From Hyphomonadaceae bacterium (GTDB lineage: Bacteria > Pseudomonadota > Alphaproteobacteria > Caulobacterales > Aquidulcibacteraceae): a stretch of DNA of 64,000 bases. Shown here one piece after another: positions 54,989-64,000 of the stretch (position 1 is its first letter; each line of letters begins with the position of its first letter). The stretch is taken from contig JAHBYF010000001.1 of NCBI GenBank assembly GCA_019636095.1, positions 496,001-560,000 on the forward strand, read 5' to 3'. The notes under the pieces were generated by a model. The model searched no databases, was not told where the DNA came from, and saw only the letters and a program-made list of their open reading frames with translations. Position numbers and translations under genes: made by a program.

Positions 54989-56293
54989 CTAGTTGGCGTG
55001 TCCTGTCGCTCTCTCGAGTGTGAGCGCGCCGGTCGCCGCCAACAAGGCATATGAGGCGAAGACGGCGTCGGCATTTGCGCGCACGCGGCTGATTTGCGCA
55101 TTGCGCGCTTCTTCTTCCGCATTGAGCACGTCCAGCGTGGAGCGCAAGCCGTAGCCACGCTCGCGTTCGGCGCCCTCAACCGCGACCGCTGACGCCTCCA
55201 CTTGCTCGTCTGCGGCGGTGAGTACCTCGCGGCTGGCGATGAGGTCACTCCAGGCAGCGCTCACGGCTGCAAGAATTTCGCGCCGCTGAGCTTCGGTGCG
55301 CGCTTCAGCACGACCAACATTGATCCGGCTCTGACGTGTGCGAGACCATGCATAACCCCCTTCGAAGAGGGGCATGCTGAACTGGGCCACCGCACTCGAA
55401 CTTTCGCGGCGTGTTTCCGTGGTGCTAAAATCGCGGTTCTCCTCAGCTCGGCCAACCAGCGACACCTGGGGCAATAGCGAAGAACGCTCGATTGTCACCT
55501 GCGCGCGCGCTGCGCGCTCGGCCTGCTCGGCCCGCGCCAGATCCGGGTGTCGCTCATTCGCTAGACGAACGGATTCTTCGAGCGAATGCGGTGTTTGCGG
55601 AAGAGCGCTGACCGGTAACAAGCCCTGGGGAGGGCGGCCCACGATTGCGATGTAGCGGGCTTGTGAACTCTCCAGGTCGGCGCGGGCGCGCGCGAGCGAG
55701 CCGCGGGCGCCTGCGAGGCGCGTCTGCGCCTGAGCAACGTCAGTGCGGCTGACTTCGCCGACATCGAGCATGCGGCGCGTTCCGGAGAGAAGACGATTGA
55801 GACCCGCGACGTGCTCCTCACGCAGCCGCACTATCTCCTGATCGCGCAGGACGCTGACATAAGCGTTGACCGCGGCCAATAGCACGTCTTGTGCGCGCGA
55901 GCGCAGGCCCTCCTGCGCGCCAGCGATGTTGGCGTCAGCCAGCCGTGATTGGCCACTGCGCCGGAAGCCAGTGAAGAGTTGTTGTGTAACCTGGGCGACG
56001 CCAGTGGAGGGGTTGAGGTCGGTCTGAGTCGTGGTCGGGCCGAAGAAGCTGTTGGTGTCACTTTCGACGCTTTGAAGGCCGGTGCTGGCGCTGATCCCAA
56101 GCGAAGGGAGATAGCTTGCCATCGCTTGAACGCGATCTTCGCGCGCCGCCTGGACTGCTAGCCGCGCTTCCTCAAGATTGGGATTGTTCGCGTGCGCGGC
56201 AATCAGCGCGTCTTCCAGAGTGTCGCCCATAGCGGCGCAGGGCGCGATGGCCGCCAGTGCGACCGTTGCAACTGAAGCGAACAGGACTCTCAT
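54989..56293 (-). CDS. TolC-family outer-membrane channel of a type I secretion system
   Basis: The protein has 434 residues from the ATG at 56293 (GGAGG seven bases upstream). A signal peptide ends around CAAMGD. The mature part shows [20 protein letters not shown] and two copies of the long coiled-coil/beta repeat typical of TolC. It includes [19 protein letters not shown] and [20 protein letters not shown]. The C-terminal half ends [22 protein letters not shown] residues ([15 protein letters not shown]). It forms the channel through the outer membrane for the HlyD/ABC pair encoded upstream. It is 3 bases from the HlyD gene end, in the same operon. Confidence 0.92.
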   Translation of the reverse strand: MRVLFASVATVALAAIAPCAAMGDTLEDALIAAHANNPNLEEARLAVQAAREDRVQAMASYLPSLGISASTGLQSVESDTNSFFGPTTTQTDLNPSTGVAQVTQQLFTGFRRSGQSRLADANIAGAQEGLRSRAQDVLLAAVNAYVSVLRDQEIVRLREEHVAGLNRLLSGTRRMLDVGEVSRTDVAQAQTRLAGARGSLARARADLESSQARYIAIVGRPPQGLLPVSALPQTPHSLEESVRLANERHPDLARAEQAERAARAQVTIERSSLLPQVSLVGRAEENRDFSTTETRRESSSAVAQFSMPLFEGGYAWSRTRQSRINVGRAEARTEAQRREILAAVSAAWSDLIASREVLTAADEQVEASAVAVEGAERERGYGLRSTLDVLNAEEEARNAQISRVRANADAVFASYALLAATGALTLERATGHAN

Positions 56294-56295
56294 GC

Positions 56296-57564
56296 TCAGT
56301 CCTCCCGCAGAGAGCGCCATAGCGTCTGGTTCAGGGGTTCGAACAAATATTGCAGCGCAGTGCGCTTGCGCGTGGGGATCACCACTTGCGCTGAAAGACC
56401 GGCACGCAATGTATGCTCGTCGCCCGCGGCTTCCGTCAGCCGCCGCAATTCTTCGGGCGGAACGGCGATCTGTGTGATGAAGTAACCTTGGCCAGTACGC
56501 TCGTCGATAAATCGGTCTGCCGATACTTGCCGCACTTCGCCGAAAACGATTGGCAGATTTCGGCCGCCGAATGAGCTGACGCGAACTTCGGTGCGTTGAC
56601 CAACCTGGAGATTGTCGGCCGATTCTGGCGCGACACGCGCTTCAACAATCAAGTCTTGGCCCTCGGGGACAATATCCATGAGGCGCTCGCCGGCGCGAAC
56701 GACGCCGCCGACTGTGTGGACTTGTAAGCCCACAACGACGCCAGCCACAGGCGCGCGCAATCGTGTCAGTTCCAAGCGTTCGCGTGCGCCTGCGAGTTGC
56801 GGCGTCAGCTCCGCCAAACGGGCTTCCACCTGGCGGGAGTCGCCAAATCGTTCTTGCTGGGTTGAGGCGATGAGAGAAATGAGTTCCGAGCGGCGGCCCT
56901 GCAATTCAGCAAGATTGCGCTCAAGCGCCCGCACGCGGGTCATAGGCACGAGCTGCTCATCGGCCAAAGTCCGCATGCCGGACAATTCATCGTTGAGTAG
57001 TGTTTCTTGCCGGTTCAACGAGGCGATTTCACCGCGATAGCCAGAGATGCGGGCATCGTAGGCGCTCCAAGCGCCGCCGCGGGCTTCTCGGCGATGGCGT
57101 TCGAACGCGGCATTTGCGATCGCTAGATCTTCCGGCGAGAACGTCGCCCATTCCGCTGGCCGCTGCAGGGTCCCTGATCCGCTTTGTTCCGCCGTTAGCC
57201 GTGCGCGCTGCATCTGCAGATCGACCACTTGCGAGAGCAGGGCTTGCTCTTGGGCGATCAATTCAGGTGAGCCGAGTTCAATGAGAACCTGGCCTTGTGC
57301 GACGCGGTCGCCTTCTTGAACGTTGATGGCGGAGACGATTCCGCCATCGCGATGTTGCACCGTTTGTCTATTTCCGGAGACGACAATGACGCCGGGGGCG
57401 ACCACCGCGGCGTCAAGTGGCGCAAACGCAGCCCAGCCACCGAAACCGACGAAGAATACCAACAGGGCTATCACGCCGCCGCGAATTTCCTTGCCGCCTG
57501 CATCCTCAGCGTTGTCGAGATCGGATTCGCGGGTGGGCGGGCGGGAGAGGAGGTCCATCGTCAT
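56296..57564 (-). CDS. HlyD-family membrane fusion protein of a type I secretion system
   Basis: The protein has 422 residues. One N-terminal membrane span (GGVIALLVFFVGFGGWAAFA) follows a short cytoplasmic tail. A lipoyl-like part (GIVSAINVQEGDRVAQGQVLIELGSPEL) and a long coiled-coil (IASLNRQETLLNDELSGMRT) come next. After it, RLRAPVAGVVVGLQVHTVGGVVRAGERLMDIVP and a C-terminal HlyD motif region end in RTALQYLFEPLNQTLWRSLRE. The ATG overlaps the ABC stop (ATGA). It bridges the ATPase and the TolC channel. Confidence 0.93.
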   Translation of the reverse strand: MTMDLLSRPPTRESDLDNAEDAGGKEIRGGVIALLVFFVGFGGWAAFAPLDAAVVAPGVIVVSGNRQTVQHRDGGIVSAINVQEGDRVAQGQVLIELGSPELIAQEQALLSQVVDLQMQRARLTAEQSGSGTLQRPAEWATFSPEDLAIANAAFERHRREARGGAWSAYDARISGYRGEIASLNRQETLLNDELSGMRTLADEQLVPMTRVRALERNLAELQGRRSELISLIASTQQERFGDSRQVEARLAELTPQLAGARERLELTRLRAPVAGVVVGLQVHTVGGVVRAGERLMDIVPEGQDLIVEARVAPESADNLQVGQRTEVRVSSFGGRNLPIVFGEVRQVSADRFIDERTGQGYFITQIAVPPEELRRLTEAAGDEHTLRAGLSAQVVIPTRKRTALQYLFEPLNQTLWRSLRED

Positions 57565-59306
57565 GACCGCGCGCCCTCATTGGGCACTGCGATTGGCCGT
57601 GGGCCCGCGCCTGGATTTAGGCGCGCGAGAATGGCGTCGCGCGGGCCGAACGCATCGATGCGTCCGTCTGCGACGATCATCAGTTTGTTGACCTGACTGA
57701 GGAAGCCGGTGCGGTGGGCGACGACAATGCTGCACACGCCTTTGGCGCTCGCCTCTTTGAGGGCGTTGATGAGCGCAGTTTCACCGTCGCTATCGAGGTG
57801 GGCGTTCGGCTCATCCAACGCCAGCAGAACCGGATCGCCATAGAGCGCTCGCGCTAAAGCGACGCGCTGCGCTTGCCCAGCGGAAAGGCCGCGCCCATTG
57901 GGACCAATCTCGGTGTCATAGCCGCGCGGCAGCGATAGGATCATTTCATGGGCGCCGGCTTGCTGCGCGGCTTTGATGATAGCGCTGTCGACGTCTTCCC
58001 CGGCGAGGCTGTCGAAGCGTGAGATGTTTTGTCCGATTGTTCCGGCAAATAGCGCCACTTCCTGGGGCAGGTAGCCGATGTGGCGCCCGAGCCGGTCGGG
58101 ATCCCAATCCGTCATCTTGGCGCCGTCGAGACGCACCGCTCCGCCATCGGGCCGCGTCGCGCCAGCGATGGCGCGCAGGAGTGTTGTCTTTCCAGCGCCG
58201 CTTGGGCCGATCACGCCGATAATGTCGCCTGGTTCGCCGCGGAACGATGCGTTCATCAGCAGGAAACGATCCCCGCCTGGTGCGCGTACGGTCACGCCCT
58301 CGACGCTGATGGCGCCTTGAGGCGAGGGCAGGTTCGTGAAATCACGCGTATCTTCCTGCGTCTGTAGCACGCGTGTGATGATGCCGTAAGCCTGCCGGCC
58401 TTGTTCGAATTGGCGCCATGCGCCGACAATCAGTTCCAAAGGTTGGAACGCGCGCGAACATAGGATCGATGCAGCGATAATCCCGCCGGCGGAGATATCC
58501 TGTCGTACGGCCAGAAAGGCGCCCAAACCCAACGCGGACGACTGCAATAGCAGGCGTGAGAATTTGGTGAGAGAGGCATAGAATGAGTTGGCGCTGCCGG
58601 CTTCGTTGATCGATTGATTGAGCGTGATGCGTGCCTTGACCTGACGTTCAACCAAACGAGTCTGCATGCCCAGCGCGCGCGCCGCGTCGCCTTGAATGAT
58701 GTCTGCGTTCTGCAGCGTGTACATTGCGCCGGCCGCATCTTCGTTGGCTTTCATCGCCCCGCGCATGGCGCGGTTGTTCACCACAGCAATGGTGACCAAG
58801 ATAAGTCCGCCAAGCAGCGCAAGCATGCCGATCCACGGATGGATCATGAAGCAGACGGCGATGTAGATCGGCGCCCAGGGCGCATCGACGGCCGCTACCG
58901 CGGGTTGGCCGCTGAGAGCGCCTCGGAGGGCATCGAATTCCCGTAGGATTGACGCGTTGCCGGCGGCCGCGCGTCCTTCGCGCTGCAGGGCTGCCTTCAA
59001 CACGTGCGGCGCCAAGATCCGATCGAGCCGGCGTGACATCGCCAGCAATAGCCGCATCCGCGTCCCGTCTAGGAACGCCAGCACCCCTAAACTCGCGATC
59101 AGCACCAGCGTCAGGTAGAAAAGCGTAAGCAGCGCGCCGGAGGCCAAGACGCGGTCATAGACCTGCAGCATGTAGATGGACGGCGCGAGATAGAGCAGGT
59201 TCAGGCAGGCGCTGAACAGGATCACGAAGCCGATGTGGCGCCGGCACGCGTCGAGCGCGGCCTTCAGCGTGCTGGACGCCGGCGAAAATTCGGCCTTCAA
59301 GGCCAT
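57561..59306 (-). CDS. Type I secretion ABC permease/ATPase (PrtD-like)
   Basis: The protein has 581 residues from the ATG at 59306. A GTG at 59318 is possible. The N-terminal half has six membrane spans, starting FVILFSACLNLLYLAPSIYMLQVYDRVLASG, a hallmark seen in shorter pieces here (LLYLAPSIYMLQVYDRV). The ATPase domain has Walker A GPSGAGKTTLL, the signature LSAGQAQRVALARAL and Walker B LLALDEPNAHLD. There is no N-terminal C39 domain, as expected for exporters of RTX proteins with C-terminal signals (PrtD/HasD group). It heads a three-gene operon with HlyD and TolC. The RTX protease at 46605 is the likely cargo. Confidence 0.94.
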   Translation of the reverse strand: MALKAEFSPASSTLKAALDACRRHIGFVILFSACLNLLYLAPSIYMLQVYDRVLASGALLTLFYLTLVLIASLGVLAFLDGTRMRLLLAMSRRLDRILAPHVLKAALQREGRAAAGNASILREFDALRGALSGQPAVAAVDAPWAPIYIAVCFMIHPWIGMLALLGGLILVTIAVVNNRAMRGAMKANEDAAGAMYTLQNADIIQGDAARALGMQTRLVERQVKARITLNQSINEAGSANSFYASLTKFSRLLLQSSALGLGAFLAVRQDISAGGIIAASILCSRAFQPLELIVGAWRQFEQGRQAYGIITRVLQTQEDTRDFTNLPSPQGAISVEGVTVRAPGGDRFLLMNASFRGEPGDIIGVIGPSGAGKTTLLRAIAGATRPDGGAVRLDGAKMTDWDPDRLGRHIGYLPQEVALFAGTIGQNISRFDSLAGEDVDSAIIKAAQQAGAHEMILSLPRGYDTEIGPNGRGLSAGQAQRVALARALYGDPVLLALDEPNAHLDSDGETALINALKEASAKGVCSIVVAHRTGFLSQVNKLMIVADGRIDAFGPRDAILARLNPGAGPRPIAVPNEGARS

Positions 59307-59505
59307 ATAGGCACCCACCTCAGCGCGCCGTCTTCGGACGCCCCGTTTCTATAAAGCATCGATCGGATGGCGCCAGAAGGCCGGGCAGCCTCCGGCGCGA
59401 CAGGACCATCATGAGTTCCCCGAAGAACACGTTTCCTGCGTAATTTCATCCACCGCATTAGCGGGTTAGGAGAGCGCAACCTTGCGGTGCTAGACCTCGG
59501 CCCGC

Positions 59506-60630
59506 ATGAATCCGGTTCCATTTGAAGCCGCCCGCGCCTGGATGTTCGAGGCGGCGCTGCCCCTCTGGGCCGACAAGGGCGTCGATCGCATCGATGGCGG
59601 TTTTTACGAGGAACTGGACCCCGCTGGCTGTCCGACCACGTGTGCGTTCAAGCGCGTCAGGGTCATGTGCAGGCAGATCTACGTTTTTTCGCATGCCGCA
59701 CTGTTGGGTTGGAAACAGGGCGCCGACGTGTCGGAGTGGGGCTACAAGTATCTGGTCACCCAGGCGCGTCTGCGCGACGGAGGCTGGGCGCGCGTGCTCT
59801 CGCGCCGCGGCGCGGTGATCGATTCCACAATTGATCTCTATGAACTTGCCTTCGTGATTTTCGCGATGTCATGGCGCTATCGGGCGTCCGCAGATACGGA
59901 GGCGCGCAACCACGCCGTGGAAGCCATCAATTTCGTCCGCACTCGCATGCGCGCGCCGAATGGCGGATTTTGGCACTCGCTGCCGCTCACGGATACTCGC
60001 GAACAAAATCCGCATATGCATTTAGCCGAGGCTTGCCTCGTGGCGTTTGAAGCGACAGGCGAAGAGATTTTCCTCGATACCGCGCGCGAGGTCGTGCAGC
60101 TGTTTGCCACCCGCTTCTTCGACCCGCGCACATTAGGCGAGCGCTTCGATCAGACCTGGGCGCGCGTTGGCGGTGGTGTGGAACCAGGTCACCATTTCGA
60201 ATGGACATGGATTTTGGCGCACTACCAGCGCCTCACGGGCGAACCTGTCGCCACCCTCGCCGCGCGCTCAGCGGACTTCGCCGAACGCTATGGCGTCGAT
60301 CCCGGCACGTACGCTGTCTACGACGCTCTGACCGAAGAGGGCGATGTCTTGCAAAGCTCCTCGCGCATCTGGACGAACACAGAGCGAATGAAGGCGGCGC
60401 TCGGCCTCTTTGAACTCGATGGTTGCGATCCGCGCCCGGCGCTGGCGAGTTCCTGCGGACTTATCTTCGGACGCTATTTTGCAAACAATATTCCCGGCCT
60501 TTGGACGGATCAGTTCGACGCCTTCAGTAAGCCGCTCACGACAACCACGCCAGCGTCCTGTGTTTATCACCTGTTCTTGGCGTTCTCGGAAATGCTGAGG
60601 CTCGAGCCGCAGATCGCGAAGCTGGCGTAG
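59506..60630 (+). CDS. AGE-family sugar epimerase/isomerase
   Basis: The protein has 374 residues and is an (alpha/alpha)6-barrel of the N-acylglucosamine 2-epimerase family, which also includes mannose isomerases and mannose-6-phosphate-isomerase-like enzymes. Seen are GGFYEELDPAGCPT, KRVRVMCRQIYVFSHAALLG, DSTIDLYELAFVIFAMSW, NPHMHLAEACLVAFEATGE, EPGHHFEWTWILAHYQRL and SRIWTNTERMKAALGL. The conserved His residues of the pocket are present. Which sugar it acts on cannot be told. Mannose or N-acetylmannosamine supply for the surface glycan would fit. Confidence 0.87.
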   Translation: MNPVPFEAARAWMFEAALPLWADKGVDRIDGGFYEELDPAGCPTTCAFKRVRVMCRQIYVFSHAALLGWKQGADVSEWGYKYLVTQARLRDGGWARVLSRRGAVIDSTIDLYELAFVIFAMSWRYRASADTEARNHAVEAINFVRTRMRAPNGGFWHSLPLTDTREQNPHMHLAEACLVAFEATGEEIFLDTAREVVQLFATRFFDPRTLGERFDQTWARVGGGVEPGHHFEWTWILAHYQRLTGEPVATLAARSADFAERYGVDPGTYAVYDALTEEGDVLQSSSRIWTNTERMKAALGLFELDGCDPRPALASSCGLIFGRYFANNIPGLWTDQFDAFSKPLTTTTPASCVYHLFLAFSEMLRLEPQIAKLA

Positions 60631-60667
60631 CCAATCCCGGCTCGCGCCTGCAGCGACAAGCTCAGTG

Positions 60668-61798
60668 TTAGCCGCCCGCCTTCACGAATTCGCGCATGGC
60701 TCCAGCTATCTTCGTTTGCGTCTGGCCGTCGAGATAGGGGTGCATCGGCAGCGCAAGAACGCGGTGGCAGATGGTCTCGCTCACCTTCATGCCGCCCGCG
60801 CCAAGCGGGAACGTCTCGTACGCTGTCTGCTTGTGCAGGGGCTTCGGATAGTATTGAGCGGTCGGGATGCCCGCTTCGCGCAGATGCGCCGCCAAGCCGT
60901 CGCGATCATCCGCCTCGATCACGTATTGCGCCCAGGTTGAAACGCCGCTTTTGATCACGGTCGGCGTACGCACCAGACCCTCAAGCATTTGCGCGTAGCG
61001 ATCTGCGACCTCGTTCCGCATCGCGATTTCTTCGGAGAAGATCGCGAGCTTTTCGATCAGGATTGCCGCTTGGATCGTATCCAGACGCGAGTTCATGCCG
61101 ATGCGGGCGCAATTGTACTTGTCGTCACCACTCGCGCCATGGAAGGCGAGCGAGCGCATCATGACGTTGTCGGCGTCGTCGTTAGTGAGCGTCGCGCCGC
61201 CGTCGCCATAGCAACCCAGAGGCTTCGCCGGAAAAAACGACGTCGTCTGCGCGTCGGCCCAATGCATCGGATGCTTGCCGCCGAGCGTGCAGCCAAACCC
61301 CTGTGCGCTATCGGCGACGAGCTTCAGTCCTTCGCGCCTACAGATCGCGCTGATGGCGGGATAGTCCGCCGGCTGGCCGAAAAGATCGACCGCGATCACC
61401 GCCTTCGGCGTCAGCTTGCCTGCCTTCTTCACGCCCGCGATCGCTGCTTCGAGCGACTTGGGATCCATGTTGTAGGTGTCGGACAGCACATCGACGAACA
61501 CCGGCGTTGCGTTGGTCCACGGCACGATCTCGGCGGTGGCGGCGAACGTGAAGCTCGGGCAGAACACGGCGTCGCCTTCGCCGACGCCCCACGCCCACAG
61601 CGGCAAGACCAGCGCGTCAGTGCCGTTGGCGTTGCCGATGCAGTGATTGGCTTCCGCAAACGACGCAAGCTGGCCTTCGAGCTGCTTCACTTCGGGACCG
61701 AAAATGTAGGCCCCTGAACGCACGACTTTGGAAACGGCAGCGTCGATCTTAGCCTCGATGCGCGCGCGTTGCGCCTGCAGATCGATGAACGGGATCAT
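60668..61798 (-). CDS. DegT/DnrJ/EryC1-family aminotransferase (WbpE-like)
   Basis: The protein has 376 residues and is a PLP-dependent enzyme. It begins with the family pattern IPFIDLQAQRARIEAKID, followed by GAYIFGPEVKQLEGQLASF. Later motifs are NANGTDALVLPLWAWG, PVFVDVLSDTYNMDPKSLEA, VDLFGQPADYPAI, ADSAQGFGC, TTSFFPAKPLGCYGDGG, where the Lys is the expected Schiff-base residue, and MNSRLDTIQAAIL. It transaminates a 3-keto UDP-uronic sugar in WbpE-type pathways. It lies 15 bases downstream of the Gfo/Idh gene, supporting that pairing. Confidence 0.9.
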   Translation of the reverse strand: MIPFIDLQAQRARIEAKIDAAVSKVVRSGAYIFGPEVKQLEGQLASFAEANHCIGNANGTDALVLPLWAWGVGEGDAVFCPSFTFAATAEIVPWTNATPVFVDVLSDTYNMDPKSLEAAIAGVKKAGKLTPKAVIAVDLFGQPADYPAISAICRREGLKLVADSAQGFGCTLGGKHPMHWADAQTTSFFPAKPLGCYGDGGATLTNDDADNVMMRSLAFHGASGDDKYNCARIGMNSRLDTIQAAILIEKLAIFSEEIAMRNEVADRYAQMLEGLVRTPTVIKSGVSTWAQYVIEADDRDGLAAHLREAGIPTAQYYPKPLHKQTAYETFPLGAGGMKVSETICHRVLALPMHPYLDGQTQTKIAGAMREFVKAGG

Positions 61799-61813
61799 GT
61801 CTTCCTCGGATAC

Positions 61814-62737
61814 TTAGGTGAGTGAGGGCAGGCCGGAGGCGCGATCGACCTCCAGCGCCAATTCCAGAACCGCGAGCGCCTCTTCGCCGTTCACGGCTGG
61901 CCGCGGTGCGACGCCGAGCACCGCGTCAATGAACTGGGTCACGTTGGCGCCGAGCGGATCGCTGCCGATACGGGTTTCTGCGAATGCGGCGTTGAGCGGG
62001 AATTTGGTGGTGTTTTCAAATGTGCGCGCCAGGAAGTCGATCTTCACTTCGCCCGACGGGTAGACCGCGCGCATGGTGCGCTTGCGATCGCCCGCGATGC
62101 GACTTGAGATGAACTTCGCCTCGGAGCCACTGAAAGCGAGCTTGGCCTCGATCGCGTCCGCGGTCCGGCCATGCTCGCTGCGTGCGCTGGCCTCGACGCG
62201 TTCCGGTTTCGCGCCGAGCAGTTTCAGCGCCAGATCGAGGTCGTGCACCATCAGATCGAGCGTTACCGAAACGTCGGCGCTGCGTCCGGTCCAGGGACCC
62301 TCACGGACGCTCTCGATGTAGCTTGGCTTCTCTGCCGCATCGAAGAGGCCCATTGCTTCGAACACTAGCCTCTCTTGGTGGCCGCAGGCGATCACAAGGC
62401 CTTTGTTCTTCGCCAGTTTCACCAAGGCGGCGCCGTCGGCGCTATCGGTTGCGAGCGGCTTTTCGATCAGCACGTGCTTGCCAGCTTCGAGCGCTGCTCG
62501 CGCGGCGGCGGCGTGTTGCGAAGGCGGGGTGGCGATGGTGACGATGTCGACCTGCGCAAGCAGCGGTGCGACATCGTAGAATGGCTCGACGCCATGCGTG
62601 TCCGCCAGCATCTGCGCGCGCTCGTCATGGTGATCCATAACCCCGACGAGCGTCACGCGATGATCTTCTGCGTACTTGCGTGCGTGGTGGCGGCCAAATG
62701 CGCCGGCGCCAAGCACGCCTGCCTTCAGCTTGGTCAT
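61814..62737 (-). CDS. Gfo/Idh/MocA-family oxidoreductase (WbpB-like)
   Basis: The protein has 307 residues from the ATG at 62737, which overlaps the glmS stop as ATGA. The frame from 62863 lies inside glmS and is not used. It has AGVLGAGAFGRHHARKYAED at the NAD site and VTIATPPSQHAAAARAAL. EAGKHVLIEKPLATD holds the catalytic Lys of EKP, and MVHDLDLALKLLGAKP supplies the His/Asp pair. In WbpB-type enzymes it oxidises C3 of a UDP-GlcNAcA, providing the ketone for the neighbouring aminotransferase. The assignment to this pathway is contextual. Confidence 0.88.
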   Translation of the reverse strand: MTKLKAGVLGAGAFGRHHARKYAEDHRVTLVGVMDHHDERAQMLADTHGVEPFYDVAPLLAQVDIVTIATPPSQHAAAARAALEAGKHVLIEKPLATDSADGAALVKLAKNKGLVIACGHQERLVFEAMGLFDAAEKPSYIESVREGPWTGRSADVSVTLDLMVHDLDLALKLLGAKPERVEASARSEHGRTADAIEAKLAFSGSEAKFISSRIAGDRKRTMRAVYPSGEVKIDFLARTFENTTKFPLNAAFAETRIGSDPLGANVTQFIDAVLGVAPRPAVNGEEALAVLELALEVDRASGLPSLT

Positions 62738-64000
62738 TCCACCGTCACCGATTTGGCGAGGTTGCGCGGTTGGTCGACGTCCGTGCCCTTGTGGACCGCC
62801 GTGAAATACGCCAGCAACTGGATCGGCACTGAATAGACCAGCGGCGCAACGAAGGGATCGCACGCCGGGATCATGATGATGTGTTTGGCGATTTCGGCGC
62901 AGGCCACAGCGCCTGCCGCGTCTGTTATGACGATCAACTTGCCGCCGCGCGCGTTCACTTCCTGCATGTTGGAGAGCGTCTTTTCGAACAACTCATCATG
63001 CGGCGCGACCACAACGATTGGAGTCGCTTCATCGATGAGCGCGATAGGCCCATGCTTCAGTTCGCCAGCGGCGTAGCCTTCGGCGTGGATGTAGGAGATT
63101 TCTTTCAGCTTCAGCGCGCCTTCGAGCGCGATCGGGTAGTGCACGCCGCGGCCGAGATAGAGCACGTCGCGCGCTTGCGCGAGTTCGAGAGCGATCTTCT
63201 CGATCTCCGGCTCGCACGCGAGTGCGTCCGCCACCAAACGCGGCGTTTCCATTAGCGCATGAACGAGGCGGCCTTCTTCTTGGCCCGACAACGTTCCGCG
63301 AGCGCGCCCTACCGCTATTGAGAGTGCGGCAAGCGCTGAAAGCTGCGCCGTAAATGCTTTCGTCGAAGCCACGCCGATTTCCGGACCAGCCAAAGTCGGC
63401 AGCCGCGCATCAGCTTCGCGCCAGATCGTGGACTCCGGCACGTTCACGACCGCCAGCGTCTTGAGCCCGTTCTCCTTGCAATAGCGTAGCGCCGCCAGCG
63501 TGTCGGCGGTTTCGCCGGACTGCGACACGAAGACAGAGAACGCCTTCCTGCCGAACGCCGGCTTCCGGTAGCGGAACTCCGACGCGATATCGGTTTCGAC
63601 CGCGATGCCGCCGATCTGCTCCAGCCAGTACTCCGCAACGCGCCCAGCATAGTGGGCGGTGCCGCAGCCGATCACGATGGCGCTGTCGGCCGCCAGATCG
63701 ACGCCATCGAGATCCGGCATCTCTACACGCTCATCGTACGCATTCACGTAACGCGTGATTGTGCGGCCGATGGTTTCCGGCTGCTCGTAGATTTCCTTCT
63801 GCATGAAGTGGCGGTGGTTGCCCTTTTCCGCTGCTGCTGCGCCCCCCGCGAACACGTGCACCTGACGCTCGGTCAGATCGCCCTTGGCGTCCAACACTTT
63901 CACCTTCGCGCGCGACAGCACGGCGATGTCGCCTTCTTCGAGGAACATGACACGCTGCGTGAACGGGGAGAGGGCGATCGCGTCTGACCCGAGGAAGTTT
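62734..64000 (-). CDS. glmS: Glutamine-fructose-6-phosphate aminotransferase, 5' end outside window
   Basis: About 422 C-terminal residues are visible and the frame continues off the right edge (FLGSDAIALSPFTQRVMFLEEGD reads through 63949-64000, in pieces). It contains the linker HRHFMQKEIYEQPETI, AIVIGCGTAHYAGRVAEYW, FVSQSGETADTLAALRYCKE, SEFRYRKPAF, GRGVHYPIALEGALKLKEISY and a C-terminal PRNLAKSVTVE, the conserved end of GlmS. It makes glucosamine 6-phosphate from fructose 6-phosphate and glutamine. It is followed by the oxidoreductase and aminotransferase genes, suggesting amino-sugar supply for this surface glycan. Confidence 0.95.
   Translation of the reverse strand, partial: NFLGSDAIALSPFTQRVMFLEEGDIAVLSRAKVKVLDAKGDLTERQVHVFAGGAAAAEKGNHRHFMQKEIYEQPETIGRTITRYVNAYDERVEMPDLDGVDLAADSAIVIGCGTAHYAGRVAEYWLEQIGGIAVETDIASEFRYRKPAFGRKAFSVFVSQSGETADTLAALRYCKENGLKTLAVVNVPESTIWREADARLPTLAGPEIGVASTKAFTAQLSALAALSIAVGRARGTLSGQEEGRLVHALMETPRLVADALACEPEIEKIALELAQARDVLYLGRGVHYPIALEGALKLKEISYIHAEGYAAGELKHGPIALIDEATPIVVVAPHDELFEKTLSNMQEVNARGGKLIVITDAAGAVACAEIAKHIIMIPACDPFVAPLVYSVPIQLLAYFTAVHKGTDVDQPRNLAKSVTVE

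Overview
The window looks like a chromosomal segment of a high-GC alphaproteobacterium, most likely from the Caulobacterales/Hyphomonadales neighbourhood. That is inferred from protein style: a short-type transaldolase, a UDP-glucuronate 4-epimerase of the LpsL type, a sphingolipid-glycosyltransferase-like protein and many small Sec or single-membrane-span proteins. It was not tested by a search. Coding density is high, with many ATGA-type overlaps. No rRNA, tRNA or CRISPR array was recognised.

Layout. (1) 1-9.3 kb, minus strand: a cut-off HExxH peptidase, a decapeptide-repeat membrane protein, an RND efflux pump with its adaptor, then galU and pgl coupled by a GTGA overlap. (2) 9.3-15.9 kb: transaldolase and transketolase around two cell-surface glycosylation genes, then a DUF3108 protein. 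(3) 15.9-19 kb: a small accessory island with a decayed zinc-ribbon gene, an IS110-family transposase, a thermonuclease-like lipoprotein and a small conserved protein. (4) 19-46 kb: a large surface-polysaccharide region. It holds manC, a UDP-glucuronate 4-epimerase, a UDP-HexNAc dehydrogenase, an O-antigen-ligase-type protein, GT2 enzymes, rmlBC, an ABC exporter (wzm/wzt), rmlDA, two WbsX/GH99-like proteins (one fused to GT4 and GT2 domains), a HAD protein followed by a GT2 fusion, two methyltransferases and a sulfotransferase. (5) 46.6-53.1 kb, minus strand: an RTX metalloprotease and, upstream of it, a four-gene operon that looks like a divergent Fap-type functional amyloid locus. The operon has a 685-residue Asn/Asp/Ser repeat protein, two small secreted proteins with a double-glycine motif, and a secreted C39-type peptidase. 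(6) 53.4-64 kb: a CapD-like dehydratase, apt, a complete type I secretion system (TolC-like, HlyD-like, PrtD-like ABC), an AGE-family epimerase, and a WbpE-like aminotransferase, a WbpB-like oxidoreductase and glmS in one minus-strand run.

How the genes fit together. galU, manC, rmlABCD, the dehydrogenase at 21.2 kb, the aminotransferase and oxidoreductase at 60.7-62.7 kb and glmS supply nucleotide sugars: UDP-Glc, GDP-Man, dTDP-Rha and probably a UDP-diamino- or acetamido-uronic acid. The glycosyltransferases, methyltransferases and sulfotransferase build and decorate the polymer, and Wzm/Wzt exports it. The type I system is the natural exporter for the RTX protease.

The most novel signals are three. 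First, the Fap-like operon, with its double-glycine motif and an intergenic hairpin. Second, a pair of paralogous ~55-residue proteins at 18.6 and 25.4 kb, whose start codons each abut a hairpin presenting AAGGAGG in the loop; the stems differ in sequence but keep pairing. Third, the decapeptide-repeat protein at 1.1-2.8 kb.
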